A stretch of DNA of 64,000 bases, from NCBI RefSeq assembly GCF_010501075.1, contig NZ_QVMN01000007.1:62001-126000 (forward strand), read 5' to 3'. Position numbers and translations under genes: made by a program. This document shows positions 53,575-61,203 of this stretch, piece after piece. The notes beneath the pieces are model-generated. The model saw only the letters and a list, made by a program, of their open reading frames with translations. It was not told the DNA's origin and made no database searches. Within the stretch, counting starts at the first letter, position 1. Every line of letters starts with the position of its first letter. This DNA comes from Dysgonomonas sp. 25. Its GTDB lineage: Bacteria; Bacteroidota; Bacteroidia; Bacteroidales; Dysgonomonadaceae.

Positions 53575-55260
53575 ATGGCAGACGACAAGAAAATCATTTT
53601 TTCGATGGTAGGTGTGAGCAAAACCTATCCACCACAAAAACAAGTGCTCAAAAACATTTACCTGTCATTCTTCTACGGGGCTAAAATCGGTATTATCGGT
53701 TTGAATGGTTCGGGTAAGTCTTCGCTCCTGAAGATTATTGCCGGAATAGATAAGGAATATCAGGGAGACGTAGTTTCGGATAAAACTTTTTCCGTTGGCT
53801 ACTTAGAACAAGATCCGAAGCTCGATCCGACCAAAACGGTAAAAGAGATCGTGCAGGAAGGCGTGCAGCCGATTATCGACATTTTGAAAGAATATGAAGA
53901 AATAAACGAGAAATTCGGTCTGCCCGAGAATTATGAAGATCCCGACAAAATGGATGCTCTCATGGCTCGTCAGGCCGAATTGCAAGATAAGATAGACGCT
54001 ACTGATGCGTGGAATCTGGATAACAAGCTCGAACGTGCAATGGATGCTTTGCGTTGTCCGCCGGAAGATCAGTTGACCGAAAACCTCTCGGGGGGAGAAG
54101 CCCGTCGCGTGGCGCTTTGCCGCTTGCTATTGCAAGAGCCGGACGTATTGCTGCTGGATGAGCCTACCAACCACCTCGACGCGGAATCTATCGACTGGCT
54201 GGAACAGCATTTGCAGCAATATAAGGGTACGGTTATCTGTATCACGCACGACCGTTACTTCCTCGACCATGTGGCGGGATGGATTCTCGAATTAGACCGT
54301 GGCGAGGGTATTCCTTGGCAAGGAAACTACACTTCATGGCTCGAACAGAAGACTAAGCGCATGGAGCAGGAAGAAAAGCAGGCCAGCAAACGCCGTAAAA
54401 CACTCGAACGCGAACTGGATTGGGTGCGTATGGCTCCCAAAGCCCGCCATGCTAAGGGTAAAGCCCGTTTGAACGATTACGAGAAATTGCTGAATGCCGA
54501 CCAGAAAGAGAAGGAGGAGAAACTCGAAATATTTATACCGAACGGCCCTCGCCTTGGTAATAAGGTGATTGAGGCGCATGGCGTCAGTAAAGCTTTCGGT
54601 GATAAATTATTATTCGATAACCTCGAATTTATGTTGCCGCCTTCGGGTATTGTCGGTATCATCGGGCCGAATGGTGCGGGTAAGACGACGCTTTTCCGCC
54701 TGATACAAGGCCTTGAGAATGCCGATAAAGGAACATTCGAAGTGGGAGAGACGGTAAAGATAGGATATGTAGACCAATCACATACGGCTATCGACCCGAA
54801 CAAAACAGTTTATCAGGTTGTTTCGGAGGGTAGTGACTTCATTCGCGTCGGAGGACGGGAAATTAACTCGAGAGCTTATTTGTCCCGCTTCAATTTCACC
54901 GGAGCCGATCAAGAAAAACTCTGCGGCGTGCTCTCGGGTGGAGAGCGCAACCGTCTGCATCTGGCATTGACACTGAAATCGGAAGCGAACGTATTGCTGC
55001 TGGATGAACCTACCAATGACATCGATGTGAATACATTGCGAGCCTTGGAGGAAGGTTTGGAGGGCTTTGCCGGATGTGCCGTCGTTATTTCGCACGACCG
55101 CTGGTTTCTCGATCGTATTTGTACGCACATTCTTGCTTTCGAAGGGAATTCGGAAGTCTTTTTCTTCGAGGGTAGTTACAGTGAGTATGAGGAGAATAAG
55201 AAGATGCGTATGGGTAATGTCGAGCCGAAACGTATTCGCTATCGTAGCCTGACGAATTGA
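53575..55260 (+). CDS. ettA: Energy-dependent translational throttle protein EttA (ABC-F)
   Basis: A 561-residue ABC-F ATPase. First domain: GLNGSGKSSLLKIIAG, signature NLSGGEARRVALCR, Walker B LLLDEPTNHLD. Second domain: GPNGAGKTTLFRLIQG, LSGGERNRLHLALTL, LLLDEPTNDID. The N-terminus MADDKKIIFSMVGVSKTYPP, the linker with ERELDWVRMAPKARHAKGKARL and the Arg-rich P-site tRNA-interaction region are hallmarks of EttA, which binds the ribosomal E site and couples elongation to ADP/ATP. It is the second ABC-F in this window. Confidence 0.94.
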   Translation: MADDKKIIFSMVGVSKTYPPQKQVLKNIYLSFFYGAKIGIIGLNGSGKSSLLKIIAGIDKEYQGDVVSDKTFSVGYLEQDPKLDPTKTVKEIVQEGVQPIIDILKEYEEINEKFGLPENYEDPDKMDALMARQAELQDKIDATDAWNLDNKLERAMDALRCPPEDQLTENLSGGEARRVALCRLLLQEPDVLLLDEPTNHLDAESIDWLEQHLQQYKGTVICITHDRYFLDHVAGWILELDRGEGIPWQGNYTSWLEQKTKRMEQEEKQASKRRKTLERELDWVRMAPKARHAKGKARLNDYEKLLNADQKEKEEKLEIFIPNGPRLGNKVIEAHGVSKAFGDKLLFDNLEFMLPPSGIVGIIGPNGAGKTTLFRLIQGLENADKGTFEVGETVKIGYVDQSHTAIDPNKTVYQVVSEGSDFIRVGGREINSRAYLSRFNFTGADQEKLCGVLSGGERNRLHLALTLKSEANVLLLDEPTNDIDVNTLRALEEGLEGFAGCAVVISHDRWFLDRICTHILAFEGNSEVFFFEGSYSEYEENKKMRMGNVEPKRIRYRSLTN

Positions 55261-55300
55261 AAAAAATGATGAATATAGCGTCGAAGTAAAAAAATATAGT

Positions 55301-55308
55301 TACTTTTG
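55301..55308 (+). promoter_or_regulatory. -7-like element before the DUF5686 gene
   Basis: TACTTTTG lies 15 bases upstream of the terminator hairpin at 55323, so its product would pass through that hairpin before reaching the gene. Confidence 0.4.
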
Positions 55309-55322
55309 ATGCTTGAAATATA

Positions 55323-55360
55323 GGGATTGGTGCGCGTGTAAACGCACTAATTCCTTTTTT
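55323..55360 (+). terminator. Terminator (or leader hairpin) between ettA and the DUF5686 gene
   Basis: Twelve-pair stem with two G-T pairs (55323-55334 with 55343-55354), 8-base loop and T6. Most simply the ettA terminator, but it also lies inside the leader from the 55301 element. Confidence 0.85.
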
Positions 55361-55377
55361 AGACTAAGTGATGTATA

Positions 55378-57945
55378 ATGAATAAAAGCATTGGATATAA
55401 CAGTTTGCTGAAAAGTACCTGTGCACTTTTATTGTTATTACTTTTTATAACAACAAACGCCTTTTCACAAAACACAACTACTATCAAAGGAGTTGTCAAA
55501 GACTCTGTCACGCAGGAATTACTACCCTATGTGACTATCAAGTTTGCCGGTACGACTATTGGGGACTACTCCGGCGAGGATGGAACTTTCCGCATCAGTA
55601 ATAATCAGAATAAAACGGAAGTTATTGTATCCTTTCTGGGGTATAAGAGTGCCAAGTTTACGATACCGGCAGGTAAAACGACTACGAAGGAAGTGTTGCT
55701 CGTAACGGAGGATAAAACACTGAATGAGGTAGTTATCCGTCCTACTAAAGAAAAATATTCCAAGAAGAACAATCCGGCTGTCGAATTGATACAAAATGTA
55801 ATCAAGTATAAAAAGAAGAACGGATTTCAGGCCGAAGAATATTATCAATGTAAAGAATATGAGCGTATTCTGTTTGCACTGAACGAATTTAAGCCGGATA
55901 AAGCCCAGTTCAAGAAGTTTAAGTTCCTGCCGAATTATATGGTAACGTCGGAAATCGATAACAAGCCGATTTTGCCTTTCTCGGTGCGCGAAACAATCAG
56001 CGACTACTATTACCGGAAAGATCCGAAAACCGAAAGGCGTATCGTTCAGGCATACGATCAGGCTGGTATCGATAAGGCAATGGAGCTGGAAGGGTTGGAT
56101 GTTGTTATTAATGAGGTGTTTAAGGATGTAAATGTGTATGATAATTCCATTACTTTGCTGTTTCAGGAATTTGTCAGCCCGTTGAGTGAGCATCGTGCGG
56201 TCAGCTTCTTCAAATGGTATATTACGGATACGGTGACGGTAGACGATAAAAAATATACGCGTCTGGACTTTGTTCCCTTCAATACGCGCGATATCGGCTT
56301 CATCGGGAATATGCTTGTCACCACAGACAGCACGTATGCAGTGAAGAAAGTGACATTGCGGGTACCTACCAAATCGAATATCAACTTTGTGGACGAAATG
56401 GTGGTACAGCAGGATTTTCAGAAGGCAGAGGATGGAAAATGGATTCCCGAGAAACAGCAGATGTCCATTGACCTCTCGCTATATCAGCAGATAAAAATAT
56501 ATGTCGATAAGACCAGGGAATTCAGCGATTTTGTCTATAACGAGCCGCAGGATTCTATCTATTCCATAAAAGCTCCCATTACTTTTGTCGAGGATTTCAA
56601 CGATAAGGACAAAACGTTCTGGGACGAGAACCGTCCGGCGGATCAGCACGTAGACTACCGTATGGACGAGTTGATGGATGAACTTACGAATATCGGCTTT
56701 TTGAAATTCTTTATCAATTTCGGGAAATTTATGGGTAGCGGAGGATATATCCGCACCAACAAAGATCCGGAGAAGAACAAAGTCGATTTGGGAACGGCTT
56801 TCACGGCATACAGTTACAATTCGGTCGAAGGAAACCGTTTGCGTCTCACAGCCCGTACAACACCTAATTTCAATAAGCATCTTTTCCTGTATGGATATGC
56901 CGCTTATGGAACGAAGGACGGACGCCCTAAATACTATGGTGAGGCTACGTGGTCGTTCAAAGAGCAGAAAAAGAATAAAGATGAGTTCCCCAAGAATAAT
57001 CTGGTTGTGGGCTACAAATATGATATGAATAGTCTCGGTCAGCGTTTTACGCAGAACGAACGCGACAATATATTCGGTTCGATAAGTTCGACAAAGAACG
57101 AGAAATTTACCTATAATCGTCAAACACTTGTATCATGGGAGCGGGAGTTCTATAATGGTTTCTCTTTCGCGCTGAAAGGGCAGACTTTCGACGAACGCCC
57201 TGCCGGAAAGCTGAAATTTGAGCGGTTGGATGATTTGAATAACATCATTCCCGAGAATAGTATCCGCACCACTGAGGCGACATTGTCGCTGCGGTATGCT
57301 CCAAATGAGAAATTCTATCAGCATCACCGTACCCGCTACGATGTACCTTCGCCGGGTTATTCTGTGATTCTATCGCATACTAACGGTCTGAAAGGTGTTC
57401 TGGGTGGACAATACGATTACTACAAGTCATCGCTGATGTTCGAAGGACGCCTGTGGGTAGCGCAGTTCGGTAAGATAACCACTAATATACAAGCCGAAAA
57501 AGTATGGGGCGAAGTACCTTTCCCGCTTTTGTTGTCGCCCAATGCCAATAGCTCGTATTTGCTTCAAAAAGGAGACTTTTATCTGGTCGAACCGCTTGAA
57601 TTCCTTCACGATAAGCAAATTACGTGGGATGTGGAATGGCAGATGGGAGGATATATCTTCAATCGCATACCTTTGATTAACAGGCTCAAATTGAGAGAGG
57701 TGTTTGGTCTTAGAGGGGCATGGGGAGATCTCGACGAAAGAAATGATCCGACCAAGAATCACGATTTACTGATATTCCCGAATGCAGCCTTTAAAGCTGA
57801 TAATAAGCCTTATATGGAATATACTGTCGGGGTGGAGAATATTTTGAGTTTCATCCGGATTGATTATGTCCGTAGGATTAACTACCGCAATCATCCCGAT
57901 ATAAATAAGAGTGGGGTACGTTTTTCGCTTAAATTTACATTCTAA
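55378..57945 (+). CDS. DUF5686 / carboxypeptidase-regulatory-like outer-membrane protein
   Basis: An 855-residue outer-membrane protein. After a signal peptide (ending NAFSQN) residues 30-115 form a carboxypeptidase-regulatory-like domain (TTIKGVVKDSVTQELLPYVT, FRISNNQNKTEVIVSFLGYKS). The rest fits DUF5686, a Bacteroidota family with a beta-barrel (repeated aromatic-ended strands such as YAAYGTKDGRPKYYGEATWSFKE, and the last strand SGVRFSLKFTF). The terminal Phe fits BAM recognition. No SusD-like partner is encoded beside it and the transported substrate is unknown. Confidence 0.85.
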   Translation: MNKSIGYNSLLKSTCALLLLLLFITTNAFSQNTTTIKGVVKDSVTQELLPYVTIKFAGTTIGDYSGEDGTFRISNNQNKTEVIVSFLGYKSAKFTIPAGKTTTKEVLLVTEDKTLNEVVIRPTKEKYSKKNNPAVELIQNVIKYKKKNGFQAEEYYQCKEYERILFALNEFKPDKAQFKKFKFLPNYMVTSEIDNKPILPFSVRETISDYYYRKDPKTERRIVQAYDQAGIDKAMELEGLDVVINEVFKDVNVYDNSITLLFQEFVSPLSEHRAVSFFKWYITDTVTVDDKKYTRLDFVPFNTRDIGFIGNMLVTTDSTYAVKKVTLRVPTKSNINFVDEMVVQQDFQKAEDGKWIPEKQQMSIDLSLYQQIKIYVDKTREFSDFVYNEPQDSIYSIKAPITFVEDFNDKDKTFWDENRPADQHVDYRMDELMDELTNIGFLKFFINFGKFMGSGGYIRTNKDPEKNKVDLGTAFTAYSYNSVEGNRLRLTARTTPNFNKHLFLYGYAAYGTKDGRPKYYGEATWSFKEQKKNKDEFPKNNLVVGYKYDMNSLGQRFTQNERDNIFGSISSTKNEKFTYNRQTLVSWEREFYNGFSFALKGQTFDERPAGKLKFERLDDLNNIIPENSIRTTEATLSLRYAPNEKFYQHHRTRYDVPSPGYSVILSHTNGLKGVLGGQYDYYKSSLMFEGRLWVAQFGKITTNIQAEKVWGEVPFPLLLSPNANSSYLLQKGDFYLVEPLEFLHDKQITWDVEWQMGGYIFNRIPLINRLKLREVFGLRGAWGDLDERNDPTKNHDLLIFPNAAFKADNKPYMEYTVGVENILSFIRIDYVRRINYRNHPDINKSGVRFSLKFTF

Positions 57946-57972
57946 AAGAGAATGTAATTCGAGGAAATATTT

Positions 57973-57980
57973 TATCTTTG
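57973..57980 (+). promoter_or_regulatory. -7 element of tRNA-Ala
   Basis: TATCTTTG ends nine bases before the tRNA 5' end. Confidence 0.65.
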
Positions 57981-57989
57981 TATCCGATT

Positions 57990-58063
57990 GGGGAATTAGC
58001 TCATCTGGCTAGAGCGCAACGCTGGCAGTGTTGAGGTGATCGGTTCGAGTCCGATATTCTCCA
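57990..58063 (+). tRNA. tRNA-Ala (anticodon GGC)
   Basis: A 74-base cloverleaf without encoded CCA. Acceptor stem GGGGAAT pairs with ATTCTCC (one G-T), anticodon stem CAACG/TGTTG encloses the loop CTGGCAG with anticodon GGC, and the T arm ATCGG-TTCGAGT-CCGAT is perfect. It is followed directly by a terminator and by the accessory gene array described below. Confidence 0.95.
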
Positions 58064-58110
58064 CAAATTGAATCCTCAGACAGAAATGTTTGGGGATTTT
58101 TATTTTTGTT
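58043..58110 (+). repeat. Parent copy: tRNA-Ala 3' end plus terminator
   Basis: The T-loop TTCGAG, the CTCCAC end, the following AATTGAATCC and the whole terminator hairpin reappear in degenerate form at 58866-58936, 59143-59217 and 59546-59611. This copy belongs to the intact tRNA gene and does not carry the promoter-like half seen in the others. Confidence 0.8.
58071..58103 (+). terminator. Terminator of tRNA-Ala
   Basis: Stem of 12 pairs with two G-T pairs (58071-58082 with 58087-58098), GAAA loop, and a run of T. Found again in the downstream repeats. Confidence 0.9.
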
Positions 58111-58131
58111 TTGAAACAGAAAAAAAGCATT

Positions 58132-58812
58132 ATGATAGAAATGTTGAAGGACAAAAAAAGTATAAAAATATCTAATATAGACACTTTTAGAAAAATTGAA
58201 CTTCCAATTGAACCCGAATTAATAGAAACACTGTTTATTACAGGTTCTTTTATAGATGATTTCTCTTTCTTAGAAAGAATGAGAGAAATAAAAAAACTTG
58301 TATTCTTAGCCTGCAAAAGTGATATTTGGGAGGAACTTAAAGGAAATATATCAATAAAAATTTTACGATTACATAATATAAAACGAGGTAAATTTTATTT
58401 AAATAATATTGATTTTATAAATACATTCCCTTCTTTAGAATATTTATACATCAACATGTTGGGTATAACAGAATTTCCTGATATCGTAAAGCTTGAAAGG
58501 TTACATACAATTTGTAGCTCAAACAGAAACCTGGTGGACTTTTCAACTTTGGAATATGTCCCAAATCTACAAACATTTATTGGTTGGGCTGCAGTTGACA
58601 AACATCGAACTCCTGCAGAAGCTTTTATTCCAATACTTAAGAATACTAAATTGAAGGCTTTTAATTACTCTCAAATGTTTAATGTTGAAAAGAAAAAATT
58701 AAAGAAATATGTAGATTTGTATTGTCCTAATATTTTATACCCCATGTCTACTTTCGAAGGAATTGTTGTAGATAACAGAAAAGTCATGGACATTATAAAG
58801 TTATTTTTCTAA
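58132..58812 (+). CDS. Hypothetical leucine-rich-repeat-like protein
   Basis: A 226-residue protein of unknown function (Met at 58141 is an alternative start). It is AT-rich and unlike its neighbours in base composition. The sequence has leucine/isoleucine-rich units spaced by 20-25 residues (PLEYLYINMLGITEFPDIVKLERL-like: SLEYLYINMLGITEF, ERLHTICSS, FSTLEYVPNLQTFIGWA), suggesting an LRR-type solenoid such as those in Bacteroidota immunity-like proteins, but this is only a guess. It is the only plus-strand gene of the cassette array, and it ends 12 bases before the second repeat copy. Confidence 0.75.
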   Translation: MIEMLKDKKSIKISNIDTFRKIELPIEPELIETLFITGSFIDDFSFLERMREIKKLVFLACKSDIWEELKGNISIKILRLHNIKRGKFYLNNIDFINTFPSLEYLYINMLGITEFPDIVKLERLHTICSSNRNLVDFSTLEYVPNLQTFIGWAAVDKHRTPAEAFIPILKNTKLKAFNYSQMFNVEKKKLKKYVDLYCPNILYPMSTFEGIVVDNRKVMDIIKLFF

Positions 58813-58823
58813 TTATAAAAATT

Positions 58824-58936
58824 TATAAAGCTAACAATATTCTACCAATCCTCACAAAAAGAGTTCGAGCCTTTGGTGCTGTGCTCCACAGAATTTAGAA
58901 TCCTCAGGCAGAAATGCTTGGGGATTTTATTTTTTT
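58824..58936 (-). repeat. Composite repeat copy 2 (promoter-like half and tRNA-terminator half)
   Basis: Begins TATAAAGCTAACAATATTCT, followed by a CAATCCTCACAAAAAG block, GTTCGAGCCTTTGGTGCTG, GCTCCAC and a hairpin ending in TTTT at about 58930. On the minus strand the first half reads TTTG, 21 bases, TAGCTTTA. The hairpin has AATCCTCAGGCA/TGCTTGGGGATT: relative to the tRNA copy both members of one pair changed (A-T to G-C), keeping the stem. Confidence 0.85.
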
Positions 58937-59082
58937 CTTCTGCTACTTATTTTGGCTCTCTTTATGCCTTTCTTCTTAGCCCATAAATTCAAATCAGAGT
59001 TTTTATCTTTATACTGTTCCTCCAATTCTTGTTTTGTTAACCTTCTAAAATTCTTTATTGTTATGTGAATGCTTCTTGACAT
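58927..59082 (-). CDS. Small basic protein of the cassette array
   Basis: A 51-residue open frame: MSRSIHITIKNFRRLTKQ, then ELEEQYKDKNSDLNLWAKKK and a run of Lys/Arg/Ser ending RRKK (isolated here as separate short pieces). It starts 27 bases after the promoter-like element of the 59107 repeat and its stop codon overlaps the T run of the hairpin of the 58824 repeat. The charged helical layout reminds me of short conserved Bacteroidota proteins found near immunity-like genes, but no function is known. Its fit between the two repeats, rather than family similarity, is the main evidence that it is real. Confidence 0.6.
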   Translation of the reverse strand: MSRSIHITIKNFRRLTKQELEEQYKDKNSDLNLWAKKKGIKRAKISSRRKK

Positions 59083-59106
59083 ATAGAATGATAATTATAT
59101 ACTTTC

Positions 59107-59217
59107 TATAAAGCTAACAATTTTCTCCCAATCCTCACAAAAAGAGTTCGAGCCTTTGGTGCTGTGCTCCACGAATTGAATCCTCAGACAGAAATGTTTT
59201 GGGGGGGGTATTTTTAT
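59107..59217 (-). repeat. Composite repeat copy 3
   Basis: Begins TATAAAGCTAACAATTTTCT, followed by CCAATCCTCACAAAAAG, GTTCGAGCCTTTGGTGCTG, GCTCCACGAATTGAATCC and a hairpin in which TTTTGGGGGGGG replaces TTTGGGGATT. Minus-strand reading: TTTG, 21 bases, TAGCTTTA (59109-59116). The G run is eight long. Confidence 0.85.
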
Positions 59218-59486
59218 TCAGAAGATTCGGGGTATTCGGAGAAATAAACGTCCATTCCAATATCTCCCATTATTTTCATAGATTCAGAACTTAATACCGC
59301 TCCTCCTCCCGTAGCATCTTTTCTTATATCGAAACCAATATCAGCAACATATGAACCTTTTGGCAATATAACTCCTTTTGTTTGAAGCCATTTTTCTAAT
59401 GAATCAATCTGATTTGGTAAATCCCAAATATCTTCACATAAATAATCAATACGTTCAAAATTGTCAATGTAAATATTTATTGGCAT
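59214..59486 (-). CDS. Hypothetical protein of the cassette array (90 aa)
   Basis: A 90-residue acidic protein with no signal peptide or membrane helix (MPINIYIDNFERIDYL, DLPNQIDSLEKWLQTKG, PKGSYVADIGFDIRKDAT). I do not recognise a family; the size and compact acidic nature recall immunity proteins, but this is a guess. Its start is 23 bases after the TAGCTTTA element of the 59507 repeat, and its stop touches the T run of the 59107 repeat. Confidence 0.7.
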   Translation of the reverse strand: MPINIYIDNFERIDYLCEDIWDLPNQIDSLEKWLQTKGVILPKGSYVADIGFDIRKDATGGGAVLSSESMKIMGDIGMDVYFSEYPESSE

Positions 59487-59506
59487 AGTTATTAGTTAAT
59501 ATTTTC

Positions 59507-59611
59507 CATAAAGCTAACAATTTTCACCCAATCCTCCCACAAACAGAGTTCGAGCCTTTGCTGCTGTGCTCCATGAATTGAATCTTCAGACAGAAATGTT
59601 TGGGGATTTTA
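59507..59611 (-). repeat. Composite repeat copy 4
   Basis: Begins CATAAAGCTAACAATTTTCA, followed by CCCAATCCTCCCACAAACAG, GTTCGAGCCTTTGCTGCTG, GCTCCATGAATTGAATC and a hairpin AATCTTCAGACA/TGTTTGGGGATT, which keeps a G-T pair where the tRNA copy has G-C. The promoter-like spacing here is 23, two more than the other copies. Confidence 0.85.
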
Positions 59612-60241
59612 TCTTATAATTGTACCATAATAACCAAAATCATGGCTTAAAATATTTCCTGTTACAGCATCAATTATACAATATTCAGTTTCTCCAGTAT
59701 CTTTTCCCATTTCATTCTTATACTGTGTCAATATATTAGTAATAGTATATACATATACATTAAAATGATTGTTAAATTTTAGCTCCGGCTCTAATACTTT
59801 TATTCCTTTTTTATTCAATATTTTTTTTGCTTTGTCTAATATTAATGTAGGACTAATAAAATTTGAAGATTTTCCTTCAAGTAAGAAATCAGGTATAAAT
59901 TTATAATCAAGAGCTTCTGTTAGTTCTAACTTAGAGTTGAGTTTTACCCACATACCTCCCCTTATCCCATCAATATGAGAATATTTAAATGAATATAAAA
60001 CCCATATTTCATTAATTGCGCCTTTTATTGCTTTTTTCTTCAAGAATTTACTTGTATGATTCTTCACATCAGTATAATAAGAACCTTCTGATATATCGAA
60101 ATATTGAAATAAAGAATCTCCTACAGTTTTTCTTACTATATCATTAGATACACTTATAATATCTTCTACCATAATTTTTTGTGCAGATAGAATTGAAGGT
60201 ATAAGCAAGAAAATGCAAATAACTACTTTTACATTTTTCAT
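59609..60241 (-). CDS. Exported hypothetical protein of the cassette array (210 aa)
   Basis: A 210-residue protein with a signal peptide (FLLIPSILSAQ). The remainder contains IWVLYSFKYSHIDGIRGGMWVKLNSKLELTEALDY (split by strands) and the C-terminal TEYCIIDAVTGNILSHDFGYYG, which resembles a PepSY-like beta/alpha unit. AT-rich like the other cassette genes. Starts 20 bases after the promoter-like block at 60259-60268 and stops immediately beside the hairpin of the 59507 copy. Confidence 0.78.
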   Translation of the reverse strand: MKNVKVVICIFLLIPSILSAQKIMVEDIISVSNDIVRKTVGDSLFQYFDISEGSYYTDVKNHTSKFLKKKAIKGAINEIWVLYSFKYSHIDGIRGGMWVKLNSKLELTEALDYKFIPDFLLEGKSSNFISPTLILDKAKKILNKKGIKVLEPELKFNNHFNVYVYTITNILTQYKNEMGKDTGETEYCIIDAVTGNILSHDFGYYGTIIR

Positions 60242-60258
60242 ATAATTTATTTTTGTTC

Positions 60259-60299
60259 CATAAAGCTAACAATTTCCTCTCAATCCCCACAAAAAGACC
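60259..60299 (-). repeat. Composite repeat copy 5, promoter half only
   Basis: CATAAAGCTAACAATTTCCTCTCAATCCCCACAAAAAG-type block; on the minus strand TTTG, 21 bases, TAGCTTTA. The tRNA-like and hairpin halves are missing here, so the promoter-like half can be separated from them. Confidence 0.75.
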
Positions 60300-60307
60300 T
60301 TGACGTT

Positions 60308-60871
60308 TTAGTGGCAAAAATCCTCCTTTTCAATTTTAATAGCCTGAGGGATTGAGCTTTTTCTATGCTCAATCAACTTCCATATTTCACGGTTGCTGCT
60401 AAAAACAGTTATGCCTGTTCCTTTTTTAATAGTAATATTCGAAATCGTATCTTTTGGCATATCCTTGTAATGGGTAGCGATAGTACATTGCAATAAACTG
60501 TCGGTTTGTTCAGTTTTGTATTGATACTTGTTGCAAAGGAAAAAATGTATGTCTGAAGCACCAATTTCGTTGGAAAAATACCGAAAACTGATATCTAAAG
60601 AATCACTTCCCCCTTTGACAAGCAGGTTTATTCTGTCATTGCATCCACCGCATTTACTATTGGCCGGATAATTATTCATATGGTGGGCTACATAAGAATG
60701 AATAACATATTCTCTATATCCGCTATCATTCCCCAAAATGATAGTATCCCCCTCCTGATAAGGTATCCATTCCGTATAGGTAGTGTTGAAAGGTGGGCAT
60801 TTGATCATTGTCTTACACGATATGAAGCAAAATGAAACTAAAAGGACAAACAGATATAATTTATTTCTCAT
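60308..60871 (-). CDS. Lipoprotein of unknown function
   Basis: A 187-residue protein with a lipobox (FCFISC). The mature part is beta-rich (IPYQEGDTIILGN, YREYVIHSYVAHHMNN, SDSLDISFRYFSNEIG) and contains a CGGC pair (SKCGGCNDR). It may be the oldest member of the array or simply a neighbour; it has its own -7 element (60908-60915) rather than a full repeat. Start trimmed three codons to MRNKLYLF. Confidence 0.78.
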   Translation of the reverse strand: MRNKLYLFVLLVSFCFISCKTMIKCPPFNTTYTEWIPYQEGDTIILGNDSGYREYVIHSYVAHHMNNYPANSKCGGCNDRINLLVKGGSDSLDISFRYFSNEIGASDIHFFLCNKYQYKTEQTDSLLQCTIATHYKDMPKDTISNITIKKGTGITVFSSNREIWKLIEHRKSSIPQAIKIEKEDFCH

Positions 60872-60907
60872 ATTATGCAATTATTTTATTTTGATTGGAT
60901 ATCTTCC

Positions 60908-60915
60908 CAAAGATA
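60908..60915 (-). promoter_or_regulatory. -7 element for the lipoprotein gene
   Basis: TATCTTTG on the minus strand, 36 bases upstream of the 60871 start. Confidence 0.55.
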
Positions 60916-61002
60916 GTAGAAATCTGTATTCTTAGCCCTTTCGGGCGAATAAATGAACCAAGTTTTTGATACATTGTTATAACCATATAGATTATATTAG
61001 CG

Positions 61003-61203
61003 ATGAAACTATATTCGGTACTTTCCTATATAAGCCTTGCCCTATTTGCTTCCAGCATTATCCTCTGGTACATATCGGGCAATTACATGAAAGAGCGGAA
61101 ACCTGCTCTATCGCGGAAGGTGACCTATATAGGCGGGTTTATGTTCTCTTTCGCTATTTTTGGCGGTCTGGTAGCCTTGATTCTTTGGGCTACTGCCGGA
61201 TAG
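61003..61203 (+). CDS. Small two-helix membrane protein
   Basis: A 66-residue protein with two hydrophobic helices (residues 6-26 and 42-63) and a short charged loop NYMKERKPALSRK between them. No family known to me. Both ends would face the same side. The frame is clean between the two adjacent, oppositely directed units. Confidence 0.6.
   Translation: MKLYSVLSYISLALFASSIILWYISGNYMKERKPALSRKVTYIGGFMFSFAIFGGLVALILWATAG

Noticed and set aside
46962-55260. Two ABC-F genes as a recent duplication
   Set aside because: The two proteins differ in linker, N-terminus and motifs (one is a clear EttA), so they are different subfamilies rather than a local duplicate.
58824-59611. Integron attC sites
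   Set aside because: The repeats separate small genes, and contain CTAAC and GTT-like ends, but they do not fit RYYYAAC and GTTRRRY core sites, have no extrahelical-base arrangement of attC folds, and no integron integrase was found. The tRNA-terminator homology explains them better.
57990-60900. CRISPR array
   Set aside because: Repeats are about 105-113 bp, spaced 150-650 bp and contain genes between them; no short direct repeats with uniform spacers and no cas genes are visible.
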